A stretch of 64,000 nt of DNA from Hyphomicrobium sp. (lineage in GTDB: Bacteria; Pseudomonadota; Alphaproteobacteria; Rhizobiales; Hyphomicrobiaceae): positions 62,001-126,000 of the forward strand of contig PERL01000002.1 of NCBI GenBank assembly GCA_002928735.1, given 5' to 3'. Below, piece after piece: positions 1 to 8,954 of this stretch. Below the pieces are notes generated by a model. That model ran no database searches. It was not told the DNA's origin and saw only the letters and a program-made list of their open reading frames with translations. Position 1 is the first letter of the stretch, and each line of letters opens with the position of its first letter. The translations under genes were made by a program, and so were the position numbers.

Positions 1-681
1 GATTCGATCAAGGTGCGCGAGATCTGGCCGAGTCTTTTGTCGGGCGGCGGAATGATGCGTCAGCACGGGCTTGAGATGCGGCGCGAGAGCACGGACGAAT
101 TGGTCGATTGGCGCAAGATCGACTGGTCGAAGACGCCGATGGACGATTACGTGATCTGGCAGCCGCCGGGGAAGATCAACCAGCTCGGCATTGTAAAGTT
201 CTCGTTCCCGAATAAGCACTACGTCTTCATGCACGACACGCCGGATAAGCACATGTTTGCGTGGACGCGGCGGGCGAACAGCCATGGCTGCATGCGCATT
301 CGTAATCCTCTCAAAATGGCAGAGGTGATCCTCGCGGCCGACAAGGGCTGGGACCGGGCGAAGATCGACGACCTCGTCAAGACCGGGCCGGACCATAATC
401 TCGTGCCGCTGGACAAGAAGATCCCCGTGCACATCGTTTATTTCACCGCGCGGGTGCTTGAGGGCGGCAAGATCGAGACGTTCGGCGACATCTATGGGCA
501 CGAGAACCGGTTTGCACTCGCGCTCAAGGGGCAGTGGAACAAAATCAAGGTGGGACCCGATCACCTGGAACCGGTGGATGAAAAGACCCCGCCTCGGATC
601 GCACAGCGCAAGGCGCCGAAGGCGAAGAGCGACGACAGTGTGGCTGGCCTGATCAATTCGGTGCTGGGCGGCGGGTTTTAG
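1..681 (+). CDS. L,D-transpeptidase (YkuD domain), 3' part
   Basis: The frame is open to the first base, so the gene is cut at its 5' end; about 226 residues are present. The motif SHGCMRIRNP matches the YkuD L,D-transpeptidase signature (H-x14-17-S-H-G-C-x-R), whose Cys is the nucleophile that forms 3-3 cross-links in peptidoglycan or anchors proteins to it. The preceding text (VKFSFPNKHYVFMHDTP) also fits the large YcbB-type enzymes. The last ~30 residues are Lys/Pro-rich with a small Gly tail. The protein should act in the periplasm; its signal peptide and peptidoglycan-binding region would lie upstream of the window. Confidence 0.9.
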   Translation, partial: DSIKVREIWPSLLSGGGMMRQHGLEMRRESTDELVDWRKIDWSKTPMDDYVIWQPPGKINQLGIVKFSFPNKHYVFMHDTPDKHMFAWTRRANSHGCMRIRNPLKMAEVILAADKGWDRAKIDDLVKTGPDHNLVPLDKKIPVHIVYFTARVLEGGKIETFGDIYGHENRFALALKGQWNKIKVGPDHLEPVDEKTPPRIAQRKAPKAKSDDSVAGLINSVLGGGF

Positions 682-762
682 GGAAGACGGGGTCAGAAAC
701 CGGGCCCCGCCGTCGATCCAGAATTGCGATACATGGGCCCGGTGCCTGACCCCGTTGGAACG

Positions 763-795
763 AAAAAGGGCGCCTCGCGAGAGGCGCCCTTTTTG
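763..795. terminator. Bidirectional intrinsic terminator
   Basis: A perfect 9-bp stem, GGGCGCCTC/GAGGCGCCC with loop GCGA (768-789), is flanked by A5 on the left and T5 on the right. It can stop both the L,D-transpeptidase transcript (+) and the TonB-receptor transcript (-), which converge here. Confidence 0.9.
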
Positions 796-822
796 GTGTC
801 AGCAGACGCGCGGTCCTCAAGA

Positions 823-3642
823 TCAGAACTTGTACTTGAAACCGGTCCAGATAGTGCGGCCGAGGCCGGGCTTCATGCCGTCTTCGCGGTCCGAGATGTA
901 GAACTCGTTCGTCAGGTTGTCGCCCGAGATGAAGACGCTGGCGCCCGTGTTGCCGATGTCGAGGTTGGCGCGGGCCGAGAGCAGCCAGACGGAGGGGACT
1001 TCGCCGTCTTCACCGGCTTCTTCGATTTCGCATTCGCCTGCTTCGCACTCGACTTCGCCACCAAAACCGAACGGCGTATTGCCTTCGTCGGTGAAGAAGG
1101 CGCCGCGATAGGTGGCGGTCACACTCGCATCCCAGCGCCAGCCAGCCTTCTGCTCGACGCCGAGGGTGAAAGCCGCGACATGCAGCGGAACTTCGGGGAT
1201 GCGATTGCCGTCGAACACGTCTCCATCCGGAGATGTAAAATCTTTGAATTCACCTCTCGTATAAAGGTAATTCGCCTCACCGTAGAAGTTCATCGAGCCG
1301 CCCGTGAAGGGTTGCGAGTTGAGGCGGCCGAAGAGTTCCACGCCGCTGATTTCGACTTCGTCGGCGCGACCGAAGGACCGGTCCGACGTGTCGGAGAACG
1401 AGGCGCCGAACTGGTAGTCGCTAAGCAGCTGGTAGAAGCCGACAGCTTCGAGTTCCAAGCCCTTGAAAGCGGACGTACGCAGGCCGAGGTTGAAATTGTT
1501 GCCGATTTCATCGTCAACGGGGAAGTCTTCATTGCGAAGAACCGAGGTTGACATGCCGCGATGATAGCCGCCGAAAACGGTTGTGTTCTTGAGACCGGTA
1601 TAGGCGAAGGCGACGCCCGGGAGCGCATGGAAGTTCGAGTACTTATCTTTGGCCGGGTCGGGATTGAGAACAATGCCGTCAACCGATAGACACTCCGCCG
1701 GGTTGCTTGCGAGGGCACTGCAATCGTCAGCCCCTCCGGCTTCGCTTTCCTCTCGAGCGACAACGCGATTAATGCGGCCTGCTTGATACCACTCGAAGCG
1801 GATGCCAGGCACAACGTTGAAATCCTGCGCCACACTGACATTCGTTTGAAGGAATGCAGAAACCGCATTGGCATCTAACTCACGATCGAAGATCGTCGTG
1901 CCTTCCTCGTCGCCATCCTTGAGAATTTCATTGTCGCGGCCGATGAAATTGCGATTGGTCATATCTTGATATTCGTAGCGAACGCCTGCCTGGATGGTCT
2001 GATTGAAGCCCAAGAAACTCTGGTTGGCCCATTCGCCACGAATTTCAGCGCCGATGTGACGGAATGTACGTAGGCGCCCAAACATGGAGTCTTCGCCGAA
2101 GATAAGTGTGCTTTCACCGTCGGGGGACAGATCAAGCGGATCAAAGACCGCCTCATCGCCACCGGGCGTTCCATTCGGATTGGATTCGAATGTGTTCAAC
2201 TGATAGCGGTCGCGGCGGTGGTACTGCGCGTAGACGCGCGATGTGATGGTCGTATCGTCGTCGATGTAGGCATTGTGGACGATCTGGCCGCGCCAGATTT
2301 CGCCGTTGTAAGTGTTGAGCTTGGATGCGGGCGCGTAGCAGGTCTTGCAATGCTTCAACTGCTCGAACTGGCTTTCGGCAAACCCGGCCACCTGTTCTGC
2401 AATCTCTTCCGCTTCTGTTTCGTCACCTGTGGGAAGTTCGGCTTCGCCAAGGAAGTTCTGTTCGTCGTAGTTGTCCTTCTGGCGTGCATAGGATGACGAG
2501 ACGACGAGGTCGGAGCTGGAACCCTTCCAGCCGATGGCGCCGTAGAAGTCATGAAAGCGCAGTTGTTCTGTATCCCAAGCGCCCTGCACGTTTGCACCGG
2601 TGTACGAGGCGACGATGCCGACGTTGTCAGAGTTCTGTCGCGTGTGGACATGCCAGCGATACGAGAGATCGGTGGAACTTTTGCCGGATGTCGTATCCCC
2701 GTCCTCTTCAGCCTCGCAATCATCCGTCGGGCCTGGGCCTGCGCAATCGACCTCGATTTCGTCGTTGTAGGATCCGCGATCCGTCTTGGTAAAACCAATC
2801 GCCGAGCTGATGACCGTTTCGGCGGGTCCGAAGGGCGAGAGGTTGCGGGCGTTGACGACGCCAAAGTTGTTGTTCGGGCCATGCGTGATGACGGTACCGC
2901 GCAACACTTCGATGCTTTCGAAGCGGTCGACGGGACCCCAGTAGTGGACGGACGGATCAAGCCAGAGCGCGAGGTTGTTCGCGTGGCCGTCTTCCATCAC
3001 GAGGACTTTGCGCGAGCGGCGGGCGGGCGAGCCGCGCACCGAGACGCCGCCATGATGGGCGTTAGCATCGTCGTTGATGACCGTGACGCCGGGTATGCCG
3101 GTCAGTGCTTCGTTGACGTTGCGCGGCTGCTTGGCTTCCAAGGCGTCGGGCGTGACGTTGGTCGCGGCGCCGGCGAAACCTTCAAGATTGGTTGGGACAA
3201 GCTGCGTCGGGTTTGACGGGGTCGTGGCCGACTGCGCGGCGCGCGAGGCGGCGCCCGTTGCGGCGGGCGAGCCGTACGGCGAATTCGGAAGAGTGGTCGT
3301 GGGGTCGGCCGGCGGGGGCGCTTCGGCGACCGGCGGCGGCACGGGATCAGGTTCCGGCTGCGGCGCGGGGGCGGCCTGTTGCTGGGGCTTCGGCTTGGGC
3401 TTCGGTTTAGCAGCCGCCGGCTTGGGCTTCGGCTTGGGTTGCGTCTGCTCCTGGATGACTTCCACTTCGGGGACGGATTCGCCGCTGGCGGCGGGCGGTG
3501 TCTGGGCGGGCGGTGCCGGGGTGGTTTCAGCCGCCGGAGGTGCCGTCGTTTCCGCAGCGGGCGGTGCGTCCTGCGCCGAAACTGTGATTGAACCCGTCAC
3601 GGCCATGCCGGTTACGAGTGCGGCCCCCAGCAGCTTCCTCAT
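823..3642 (-). CDS. TonB-dependent outer-membrane receptor (FecA-like), copy 1
   Basis: Predicted 939-residue outer-membrane receptor for energised uptake of a ligand, probably an iron chelate or other metal complex (inferred). ATG at 3642 starts a signal peptide (MRKLLGAALVTGMAVTGSI...) and has a GAGAG ribosome site; an in-frame start 54 bases upstream lacks these. Residues ~25-125 are Pro/Lys/Ala-rich, with a TonB-box-like VPEVEVI at ~57-63. The plug follows (NEALTGIPGVTV, VRGSPARRSRKVLVMEDG, RFESIEVLRGTV) and the barrel ends in the usual aromatic residue (GFKYKF). It is a paralogue of the next receptor upstream. Odd: four pairs of close Cys residues lie in acidic, loop-like insertions. The substrate cannot be told from sequence. 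Confidence 0.92.
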   Translation of the reverse strand: MRKLLGAALVTGMAVTGSITVSAQDAPPAAETTAPPAAETTPAPPAQTPPAASGESVPEVEVIQEQTQPKPKPKPAAAKPKPKPKPQQQAAPAPQPEPDPVPPPVAEAPPPADPTTTLPNSPYGSPAATGAASRAAQSATTPSNPTQLVPTNLEGFAGAATNVTPDALEAKQPRNVNEALTGIPGVTVINDDANAHHGGVSVRGSPARRSRKVLVMEDGHANNLALWLDPSVHYWGPVDRFESIEVLRGTVITHGPNNNFGVVNARNLSPFGPAETVISSAIGFTKTDRGSYNDEIEVDCAGPGPTDDCEAEEDGDTTSGKSSTDLSYRWHVHTRQNSDNVGIVASYTGANVQGAWDTEQLRFHDFYGAIGWKGSSSDLVVSSSYARQKDNYDEQNFLGEAELPTGDETEAEEIAEQVAGFAESQFEQLKHCKTCYAPASKLNTYNGEIWRGQIVHNAYIDDDTTITSRVYAQYHRRDRYQLNTFESNPNGTPGGDEAVFDPLDLSPDGESTLIFGEDSMFGRLRTFRHIGAEIRGEWANQSFLGFNQTIQAGVRYEYQDMTNRNFIGRDNEILKDGDEEGTTIFDRELDANAVSAFLQTNVSVAQDFNVVPGIRFEWYQAGRINRVVAREESEAGGADDCSALASNPAECLSVDGIVLNPDPAKDKYSNFHALPGVAFAYTGLKNTTVFGGYHRGMSTSVLRNEDFPVDDEIGNNFNLGLRTSAFKGLELEAVGFYQLLSDYQFGASFSDTSDRSFGRADEVEISGVELFGRLNSQPFTGGSMNFYGEANYLYTRGEFKDFTSPDGDVFDGNRIPEVPLHVAAFTLGVEQKAGWRWDASVTATYRGAFFTDEGNTPFGFGGEVECEAGECEIEEAGEDGEVPSVWLLSARANLDIGNTGASVFISGDNLTNEFYISDREDGMKPGLGRTIWTGFKYKF

Positions 3643-3951
3643 TTTTTCATCTCTCGTTCTTTTTGGAAGTTTTTGATTCCCAAAAATGCCCAACAATTGT
3701 CCAAATCGTCGGTAGCTGCGTTGGGAATATTCGGCAATAAGTCAGTGGGTTTACCTACGGTGGTTTGGTACGAATGTTTTCCCATGTTGCTGAGATGCAT
3801 TAGGAAAAGCTCCCGATTCCGGAATTTTCGGACAACTACGTAGGAATTTTTCCCGGCCCGTCGGGAAGTTTCAGCATCAATGTCACTGCTTCGGCCATCC
3901 GGAATTTGGGTCGATTCGTCAGGCGGCCCTGATCGCGGGGCATCCAACGCG
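3643..3951. promoter_or_regulatory. AT-rich upstream region of receptor 1 with repeated GGRA-N4-6-TYCC motifs
   Basis: This 5' region of the first receptor gene (- strand) is more AT-rich than its surroundings. It holds several short imperfect inverted repeats of the form GGRA-N-TYCC: TTGGGAATATTCGGC (3721), TACGAATGTTTTCCC (3769), TAGGAAAAGCTCCC (3811), CCGGAATTTTCGG (3819) and TACGTAGGAATTTTTCCC (3837). The word CATGTTGCTGAG at 3783 recurs almost unchanged upstream of receptor 2. These are candidate operator sites for a shared regulator. A frame running through here (3639-3992, - strand) has no coding character. Confidence 0.45.
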
Positions 3952-3982
3952 AAAAACGGCGCTTTCCGAAGAAGGCGCCGTT
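3952..3982 (-). terminator. Intrinsic terminator after receptor copy 2
   Basis: Stem AACGGCGC (3955-3962) pairs with GCGCCGTT (3975-3982); the A run at 3952-3956 becomes a U run on the minus strand. It lies downstream of the second receptor gene, so the two receptor genes are probably transcribed separately. Confidence 0.75.
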
Positions 3983-4061
3983 CTGGTTGCACGGACGGGA
4001 GGTCTGAGGTGATGCCAGTGAGCGGGAGGCCGGATCAGCCAGCGCCCCCGCGGATTAGTTC

Positions 4062-6542
4062 TCAATCGAACTTCAGGGTGAAGCCGCCGAAGATTGTGCG
4101 GCCGAGGCCTGGCTTGGCACCGTCGGAAAGTTCTGAAACGTAGAACTCATCCGTCAGATTTGTGCCGGCGACGAAAAGTGAGAGCTGATCAGAGAAGTTG
4201 TAATTGCCGCGAGCCGACAAAAGCCAGACGTCGTCAACTTTGCCGCCGACCAATTCGTCTGCGTCTCCGCCTCCGCAACCCACGTCAACCGCACCACCGC
4301 CATCGATGCAAGTGAACGGCACGCTGTTCTGCGAGTTCGTGAAGAAGTCGCCGCGATAGGTCGCCGTGACACTCGCATCCCAAGTTTTCTTATAGGCCAA
4401 GCCCAGAGTCAGATTTGCGAAGTGCTCAATGGCGAAGGGCAAGCGGTTCCCGGAGACGTCAACATCAGGCAAATCTTCGAAGATCGCATCCCGGCCACGT
4501 TTGATCTTGCCGTCCGTGTAGGTGTAGGCCGCTTCGCCGAAGAGGTTCCAGTCACCACCGGTGAATGGACGGCTTTCCAGGCGAGCCGCCAATTCGATGC
4601 CGTTGATCTCGACTTCGTCGAATGTGCCGTACAGACCGTCACCCGCATCGTTTGAGAAGGACTCTTTGTTTTGATAGCCGTCGATGAAGCTGTGGAAGTA
4701 AGCGGCGTCGAATGTGAAGCCTCGGAATGCCGTCGTGCGGACACCGATCTGGAAGTTGTCGCCGACTTCTTCTTCGAGGGGGAACTGGTCAAGCGGAACG
4801 TCGCGCACAATGTGCGGGGCAAAACCACGGTGGTAGCCGCCGTAAATGGTGGTGCGGTTCAACGCTTCCCAGGCGAACGCGATGCCTGGCAGAACGTGCG
4901 TGTGGTCGGAAGAAGCGGAGGCTAGCGGGTCGCCATTACCGAAGAAAATGTCCCGCGCTTCCACGTCATAGTGCTCGAAGCGAACACCGGGCGTCAGCGT
5001 GAAATCGCGCGTGATGTGCATCGCGGACTGGATGAAGGCGGCAAACGAGTTTGCGCGATATTCAGTGATCTCGCCGTCGTCGGGATCGCCGTTGGCCGTA
5101 CTGGCTAAGCAGTTGCCACTGGTCGATCCGTCAAGCGCCTGCCCAAATTGCCCGAAGCTGGTGCAGTTCGTCAACTTGTGATGCTCGTACCGGATGCCCG
5201 CCTGGATGTCCTGCGTGATGCCGGCGATCCGGGCATTGGCAAATTCGATGCGGCTGTCCGCGCCAATCATTTCATAGTCACGCTCACGGCCGCGCATATG
5301 GCCACCCGGAGCCAGCGGACCATCGTCGCGGCTGGAGAAGCGGCGGCGGTCGTGGTTGTGGCCGTAGATGCGCGTCGACAGCGTTGTGTTGTCGTCGATG
5401 TAGTAGTTATGCGCGATCTGCATGTTGAAGTGTTCGGCGGCATAGTTGTTGAATGAGAAGCCGTCGAACCCGCCATCGTCGAACAGAGCTGACGGCTTGT
5501 TGTGGCCGTTGGCGATGAAGTCGCCGATGGTGCCGACGAAGTTGTCTTCGTCATAGTCATCGCGCTGGCGATTGTAGGATGCCGAGACTGTCAGATCCTG
5601 ATCGACGCCCTTCCAGCCCAACGCGCCGTAGAAGTCGTTGTACCGCAGGCGCTCAATTTCCCAAGCGCCGGGCGCTTCTGCGCCTGAATACGAGACAACC
5701 GCACCGACGTTGTCATGGTGCTGGCGCGTGTGAACGTGGCGATAGTTGCCAACGCCTTTGTCAACATCGTCGGTGAAGCTCAGTGCCCCCTTGATGACAG
5801 TCTCTGGCGCGCCGAATGGCGACAAGTTTTGGAAGTTGATGATGCCGTGATTATTGAGCGGGCCGTGCGAGACAACGGTGCCGCGGATCACCTCGATATT
5901 CTCGACGCGATCCAGCGGCGGCATGTAGTGCGAGGACGGGTCAAGGTAGCTGGAGAAGTTGATTGACGCACCATCCTCCATGATGAGGACCTTGCGCGAG
6001 CGGCGGAAGTTCGAGCCGCGGATGCCGATGCCGCCGTGGCGGCCAAGGCCGTCGTCGGTTACCGTCACGACGCCGGGCACATTGCGAAGGGCTTCATGCG
6101 TCGTGAGCGGACGCTCCTCTTCAATCTTCGCCGCATCGATGCGCGTTGCAGCGCCAGCATACCCTTCGAGATTCTTCGGAACAATGCTCTTGGGATCGAC
6201 CGGCGAGGTTGCCGGACGTGCAGCTGATGTCACCCGGCCATCGGCTTCGTCGCGCTGCGGGCCCGGAGGCGGCGCGTCGGCGAAATCTTCAACTGGCGGC
6301 TGGGGGGCGGGCACGGCAGCGGGCTGCGGTGCGGGGGCGGCTTGCTGCTGGGGCTTGGGCTTTGGAGCGGCAGCGGCGGGCTTAGGCGGAGGCGTAGGCG
6401 CGGCGGCTGGTGGCGGCTGCTGCTGAACTTCAACGTCGGGCAGCGTGTCGGCCGAAGGCGGTGCCGCCTCTTGAGCAAAGCCCTGAGTCGTCCCGGCCAC
6501 GCTGAGGCCTCCGACAATCACGGCACCGAGCATCTTCTTCAT
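4062..6542 (-). CDS. TonB-dependent outer-membrane receptor (FecA-like), copy 2
   Basis: Predicted 826-residue outer-membrane receptor. ATG at 6542 begins the signal peptide (MKKMLGAVIVGGLSVAGTTQ...) behind a purine-rich GGGGGAAATGAG site; an in-frame start 30 codons upstream gives no signal sequence. After cleavage near residue 23 comes a TonB-box-like LPDVEV (~34-39), then a Pro/Ala/Lys-rich spacer to ~residue 110, the plug (HEALRNVPGVVTV, RRSRKVLIMEDGASI, RVENIEVIRGTVV) and a 22-strand-type barrel ending GGFTLKFD. It resembles copy 1 along its length but is ~110 residues shorter and has only two loop Cys pairs (NCTSFGQ...SGNC and FTCID...VGC). The ligand is unknown; an iron siderophore or ferric citrate is the family default. 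Confidence 0.92.
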   Translation of the reverse strand: MKKMLGAVIVGGLSVAGTTQGFAQEAAPPSADTLPDVEVQQQPPPAAAPTPPPKPAAAAPKPKPQQQAAPAPQPAAVPAPQPPVEDFADAPPPGPQRDEADGRVTSAARPATSPVDPKSIVPKNLEGYAGAATRIDAAKIEEERPLTTHEALRNVPGVVTVTDDGLGRHGGIGIRGSNFRRSRKVLIMEDGASINFSSYLDPSSHYMPPLDRVENIEVIRGTVVSHGPLNNHGIINFQNLSPFGAPETVIKGALSFTDDVDKGVGNYRHVHTRQHHDNVGAVVSYSGAEAPGAWEIERLRYNDFYGALGWKGVDQDLTVSASYNRQRDDYDEDNFVGTIGDFIANGHNKPSALFDDGGFDGFSFNNYAAEHFNMQIAHNYYIDDNTTLSTRIYGHNHDRRRFSSRDDGPLAPGGHMRGRERDYEMIGADSRIEFANARIAGITQDIQAGIRYEHHKLTNCTSFGQFGQALDGSTSGNCLASTANGDPDDGEITEYRANSFAAFIQSAMHITRDFTLTPGVRFEHYDVEARDIFFGNGDPLASASSDHTHVLPGIAFAWEALNRTTIYGGYHRGFAPHIVRDVPLDQFPLEEEVGDNFQIGVRTTAFRGFTFDAAYFHSFIDGYQNKESFSNDAGDGLYGTFDEVEINGIELAARLESRPFTGGDWNLFGEAAYTYTDGKIKRGRDAIFEDLPDVDVSGNRLPFAIEHFANLTLGLAYKKTWDASVTATYRGDFFTNSQNSVPFTCIDGGGAVDVGCGGGDADELVGGKVDDVWLLSARGNYNFSDQLSLFVAGTNLTDEFYVSELSDGAKPGLGRTIFGGFTLKFD

Positions 6543-6906
6543 GTTCTCATTTCCCCCGTCACGCTGGTTTTTAACGATCCGTGCCTTCACACATTCATGT
6601 CTTGGCCTACGTTGCGAATTCGGAGGCGGCAATTGAGAGAAGTTCCCAAATTCATCAATCTGGGCACATTTGGTTGCTCATGTTGCTGGGTAGTTACGGG
6701 ACTATTTCCTGAAATATATCATGTACTTACGTAGTTATGCGTATACGGGAAAATATCCTGTTTAAGGAGGGATATTTGAGAAGGCGGATCCGGTTGATGG
6801 TTGGGTCATCCCGCCGCCGTGCCGTTTGGCGTTTCTTGACTTCACGGCGCGCGGGTCTCACACCCCGGCACACGCCGTTTGATTTGCGCCTGGAAGCCGT
6901 TGTCCC
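6543..6906. promoter_or_regulatory. Divergent promoter region, receptor 2 / aguA, with two direct repeats
   Basis: This 364-bp gap separates the minus-strand receptor from plus-strand aguA. It is AT-rich and holds TACGGGACTATTTCCTG (6695-6711) and TACGGGAAAATATCCTG (6744-6760), 14 of 17 positions identical and 49 bp apart. Both contain the GGRA...TCC pattern seen upstream of receptor 1, and CATGTTGCTGGG (6679) is also shared. A strong AAGGAGGG at 6764 is followed only by a frame that runs into aguA and does not look coding. Confidence 0.45.
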
Positions 6907-7935
6907 ATGTCGAACTCTCCCTCTGCTGAAGCTGCCATCACCGTTCCCGCAGAGTGGGCGCCGCAGGAGGCGATTTGGACGGCGTGGCCGGCCGATCCGG
7001 ACGAGTGGAACGGGGACTTGGAGGCGCCGCGGCGGGACATCACTGGTCTCGTCCGCGCGCTGGCAGAGCATGGCAACCGCGTGCGCCTGCTCGTGAACGG
7101 TAGCGAGGCGGAGGCCAGCGCAACGGCAGCCGTGGGCAGCTTTGCCGAGATCATTCCGGCGCGTTACGGGGATATCTGGCTGCGCGATACGGGGCCCATC
7201 TTCGCGCATGCTGGCAAGCAATTGCTGGCCCTGCGCTTCAAGACCAACAGCTGGGGCGGGAAGTATGAACTGCCCGACGACGTGACCGTCGGGGACGACG
7301 TGGCGCGGCTGGCGCGGGCCAAGGTTCATCGGTTCGATTTCGTGCTCGAAGGCGGGGCCGTGGATCAGGATGGCGAAGGGACCATCCTCACCACACGGCA
7401 GACGCTGCTCAATCCCAACCGCAACGGGTGGACGAAAGAGCAGGCGGAGACCGCACTGCGAGAGGCGTTCAATGCCAAGGCCATCGTTTGGATCGACGAG
7501 GGATTGAAGAACGATCACACGGACGGGCACATCGACAACATCGCGCGGTTTGTTTCTCCCGGTACCGTCGTGTGCCAGGCGGCGAGCGGGCCGGACGATC
7601 CCAATGCGGAAACGCTGGATGCGATTGCGGCGACGCTTGCTGCGGCGACGGATGCGCAGGGGCGCACGCTCAAAGTCGTGCGCATTCCTGGCGTCGGGCT
7701 CTATCGCAATGCGCTTGGCGAGGTGTCGCCGGCCTCGCACATGAACTTCATCATCGCCAACGGCGTTGTCGTGGTTCCGGTGTATGGAACGGCGAGCGAA
7801 GCGGCCGCGCTTGATGCGCTGCGCGCGGTGTTTCCAGGCCGCGCGGTCGTCGGCGTGCCGTCGATGGGTCTGCTCGGCTGCGGCTTGGCGGGCGGCGGAT
7901 CGTTTCATTGCATCACGCAGCAGCAGCCTCTCTAA
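6907..7935 (+). CDS. aguA: Agmatine deiminase
   Basis: 342 residues, the normal family length. It hydrolyses agmatine to N-carbamoylputrescine and ammonia, the first step of the agmatine route to putrescine, in the cytoplasm. Family signatures are clear: WPADPDEWNGDL near the N-terminus, GGAVDQDGEGTILTT, the catalytic DGHIDN block (D206, H208) and the C-terminal nucleophile in GGGSFHCITQQQP (C335). A GGAAG site lies ~10 bases before the ATG. The next gene, aguB, follows after 12 bases and does the next reaction, so the two form an operon. This is the guanidino-modifying PPAD-family enzyme, not an arginase-fold agmatinase. Confidence 0.96.
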   Translation: MSNSPSAEAAITVPAEWAPQEAIWTAWPADPDEWNGDLEAPRRDITGLVRALAEHGNRVRLLVNGSEAEASATAAVGSFAEIIPARYGDIWLRDTGPIFAHAGKQLLALRFKTNSWGGKYELPDDVTVGDDVARLARAKVHRFDFVLEGGAVDQDGEGTILTTRQTLLNPNRNGWTKEQAETALREAFNAKAIVWIDEGLKNDHTDGHIDNIARFVSPGTVVCQAASGPDDPNAETLDAIAATLAAATDAQGRTLKVVRIPGVGLYRNALGEVSPASHMNFIIANGVVVVPVYGTASEAAALDALRAVFPGRAVVGVPSMGLLGCGLAGGGSFHCITQQQPL

Positions 7936-7947
7936 GGAACGCGCCCC

Positions 7948-8811
7948 ATGGCAAAGCCTCGCTCGATCACGGTTGCGGGTATCCAGACGCACTACGGGCA
8001 TGACATTGCGGACAACATCCGGCGGACGGAGGCGTTTATTCGCGAGGCCGCGCGCAAAGGCGCGCAGGTGATCCTGCCGTCGGAACTGTTCCAGGGCATC
8101 TATTTCTGCACGAAGCAGGATCCGAAGTGGTTCGAGACGGCTTACCCGGCGCTGGAGCATCCGTGCGTGCGCGCGATGCAGACGCTCGCGCGCGAATTGG
8201 GCGTCGTCATCCCGGTCTCGATTTTCGAGAAGGATGGGCCGCGGTACTACAACAGCATGGTGATGGTGGATGCGGACGGGACGGCGCTTGGTGTCTATCG
8301 CAAGAGCCATATCCCCGACGGCCCGGGCTACATGGAGAAGTATTACTTCCGGCCGGGCGACACGGGCTTCAAGGTTTGGAAGACGAAGGCCGGAACTATC
8401 GGCGTCGGCATCTGCTGGGATCAGTGGTATCCGGAGACCGCACGGGCCATGGCGCTGATGGGTGCGGAAATCCTATTCTATCCGACGGCTATTGGTTCGG
8501 AGCCTTACGACGATGCGCTCGACACGCATTTGCAGTGGCAGCGCGCGATGCAGGGGCACGCCGTTTCGAACGCTATTCCGATTGTTGCGGCGAACCGCAT
8601 CGGGCTGGAAGACAACGAGGGCGTGCAGCAGAAGTTTTATGGCCACTCGTTCATCGCGGATCATCGGGGTGAACTGGTCGAGAGCTTCGGGGCGGCCGAC
8701 GAGGGCGTACTCGTTCACACCTTCGACCTCGACCTCATTGCGAGCTACCGCGCCGACTGGGGCTTTTTCCGCGACCGGCGTACGGATCTTTACGAGAAGA
8801 GCATTATCTGA
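7948..8811 (+). CDS. aguB: N-carbamoylputrescine amidase
   Basis: 287 residues, nitrilase superfamily. It converts N-carbamoylputrescine to putrescine, CO2 and ammonia. The Glu-Lys-Cys triad is visible: E46 in LPSELF, K119 in YRKSHIPDGPGY and C156 in GICWDQWYPE. IPDGPGYMEKYYF and the C-terminal ADWGFFRDRR are typical of the AguB branch rather than general nitrilases. The ATG is preceded by TAAGGAA and starts 12 bases after the aguA stop, so expression is probably coupled. No terminator is obvious behind it. Confidence 0.96.
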   Translation: MAKPRSITVAGIQTHYGHDIADNIRRTEAFIREAARKGAQVILPSELFQGIYFCTKQDPKWFETAYPALEHPCVRAMQTLARELGVVIPVSIFEKDGPRYYNSMVMVDADGTALGVYRKSHIPDGPGYMEKYYFRPGDTGFKVWKTKAGTIGVGICWDQWYPETARAMALMGAEILFYPTAIGSEPYDDALDTHLQWQRAMQGHAVSNAIPIVAANRIGLEDNEGVQQKFYGHSFIADHRGELVESFGAADEGVLVHTFDLDLIASYRADWGFFRDRRTDLYEKSII

Positions 8812-8892
8812 CCGTCAGAGTGCGAAGGTGAGCGCATGGGCGGATGGTAGCCGGTTCCGCCTGAGATTGGGGCGGCGGTCTGTTAGACATGG

Positions 8893-8933
8893 TGTACAAC
8901 GGGGTCGGAGTTGTGTTATACAGCTTGTATAAT
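8893..8933 (+). promoter_or_regulatory. Promoter and operator of the AbrB-Doc operon
   Basis: A perfect inverted repeat TTATACA-GCT-TGTATAA (8916-8932) lies 22 bases before the antitoxin start and overlaps a consensus -10 hexamer TATAAT (8928-8933). A partial copy, GTGTACAAC, sits at 8893. An operator laid over the -10 box is what an autorepressing antitoxin would use; binding by the AbrB-type protein is inferred. No convincing -35 hexamer is seen. Confidence 0.6.
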
Positions 8934-8954
8934 GCAAGCAAAGGATAGCCCGTC

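Noticed and set aside
3643-6760. Irr or RirA iron-control boxes before the TonB receptors
   Set aside because: I looked for TTTAGAA-N-TTCTAAA and TGA-N9-TCA type sites; the repeated motif seen is GGRA-N-TYCC and does not match either.
6727-8310. 527-codon minus-strand frame antisense to aguA-aguB
   Set aside because: Arg/His-rich shadow of two well-identified enzymes; no ribosome site or family similarity.
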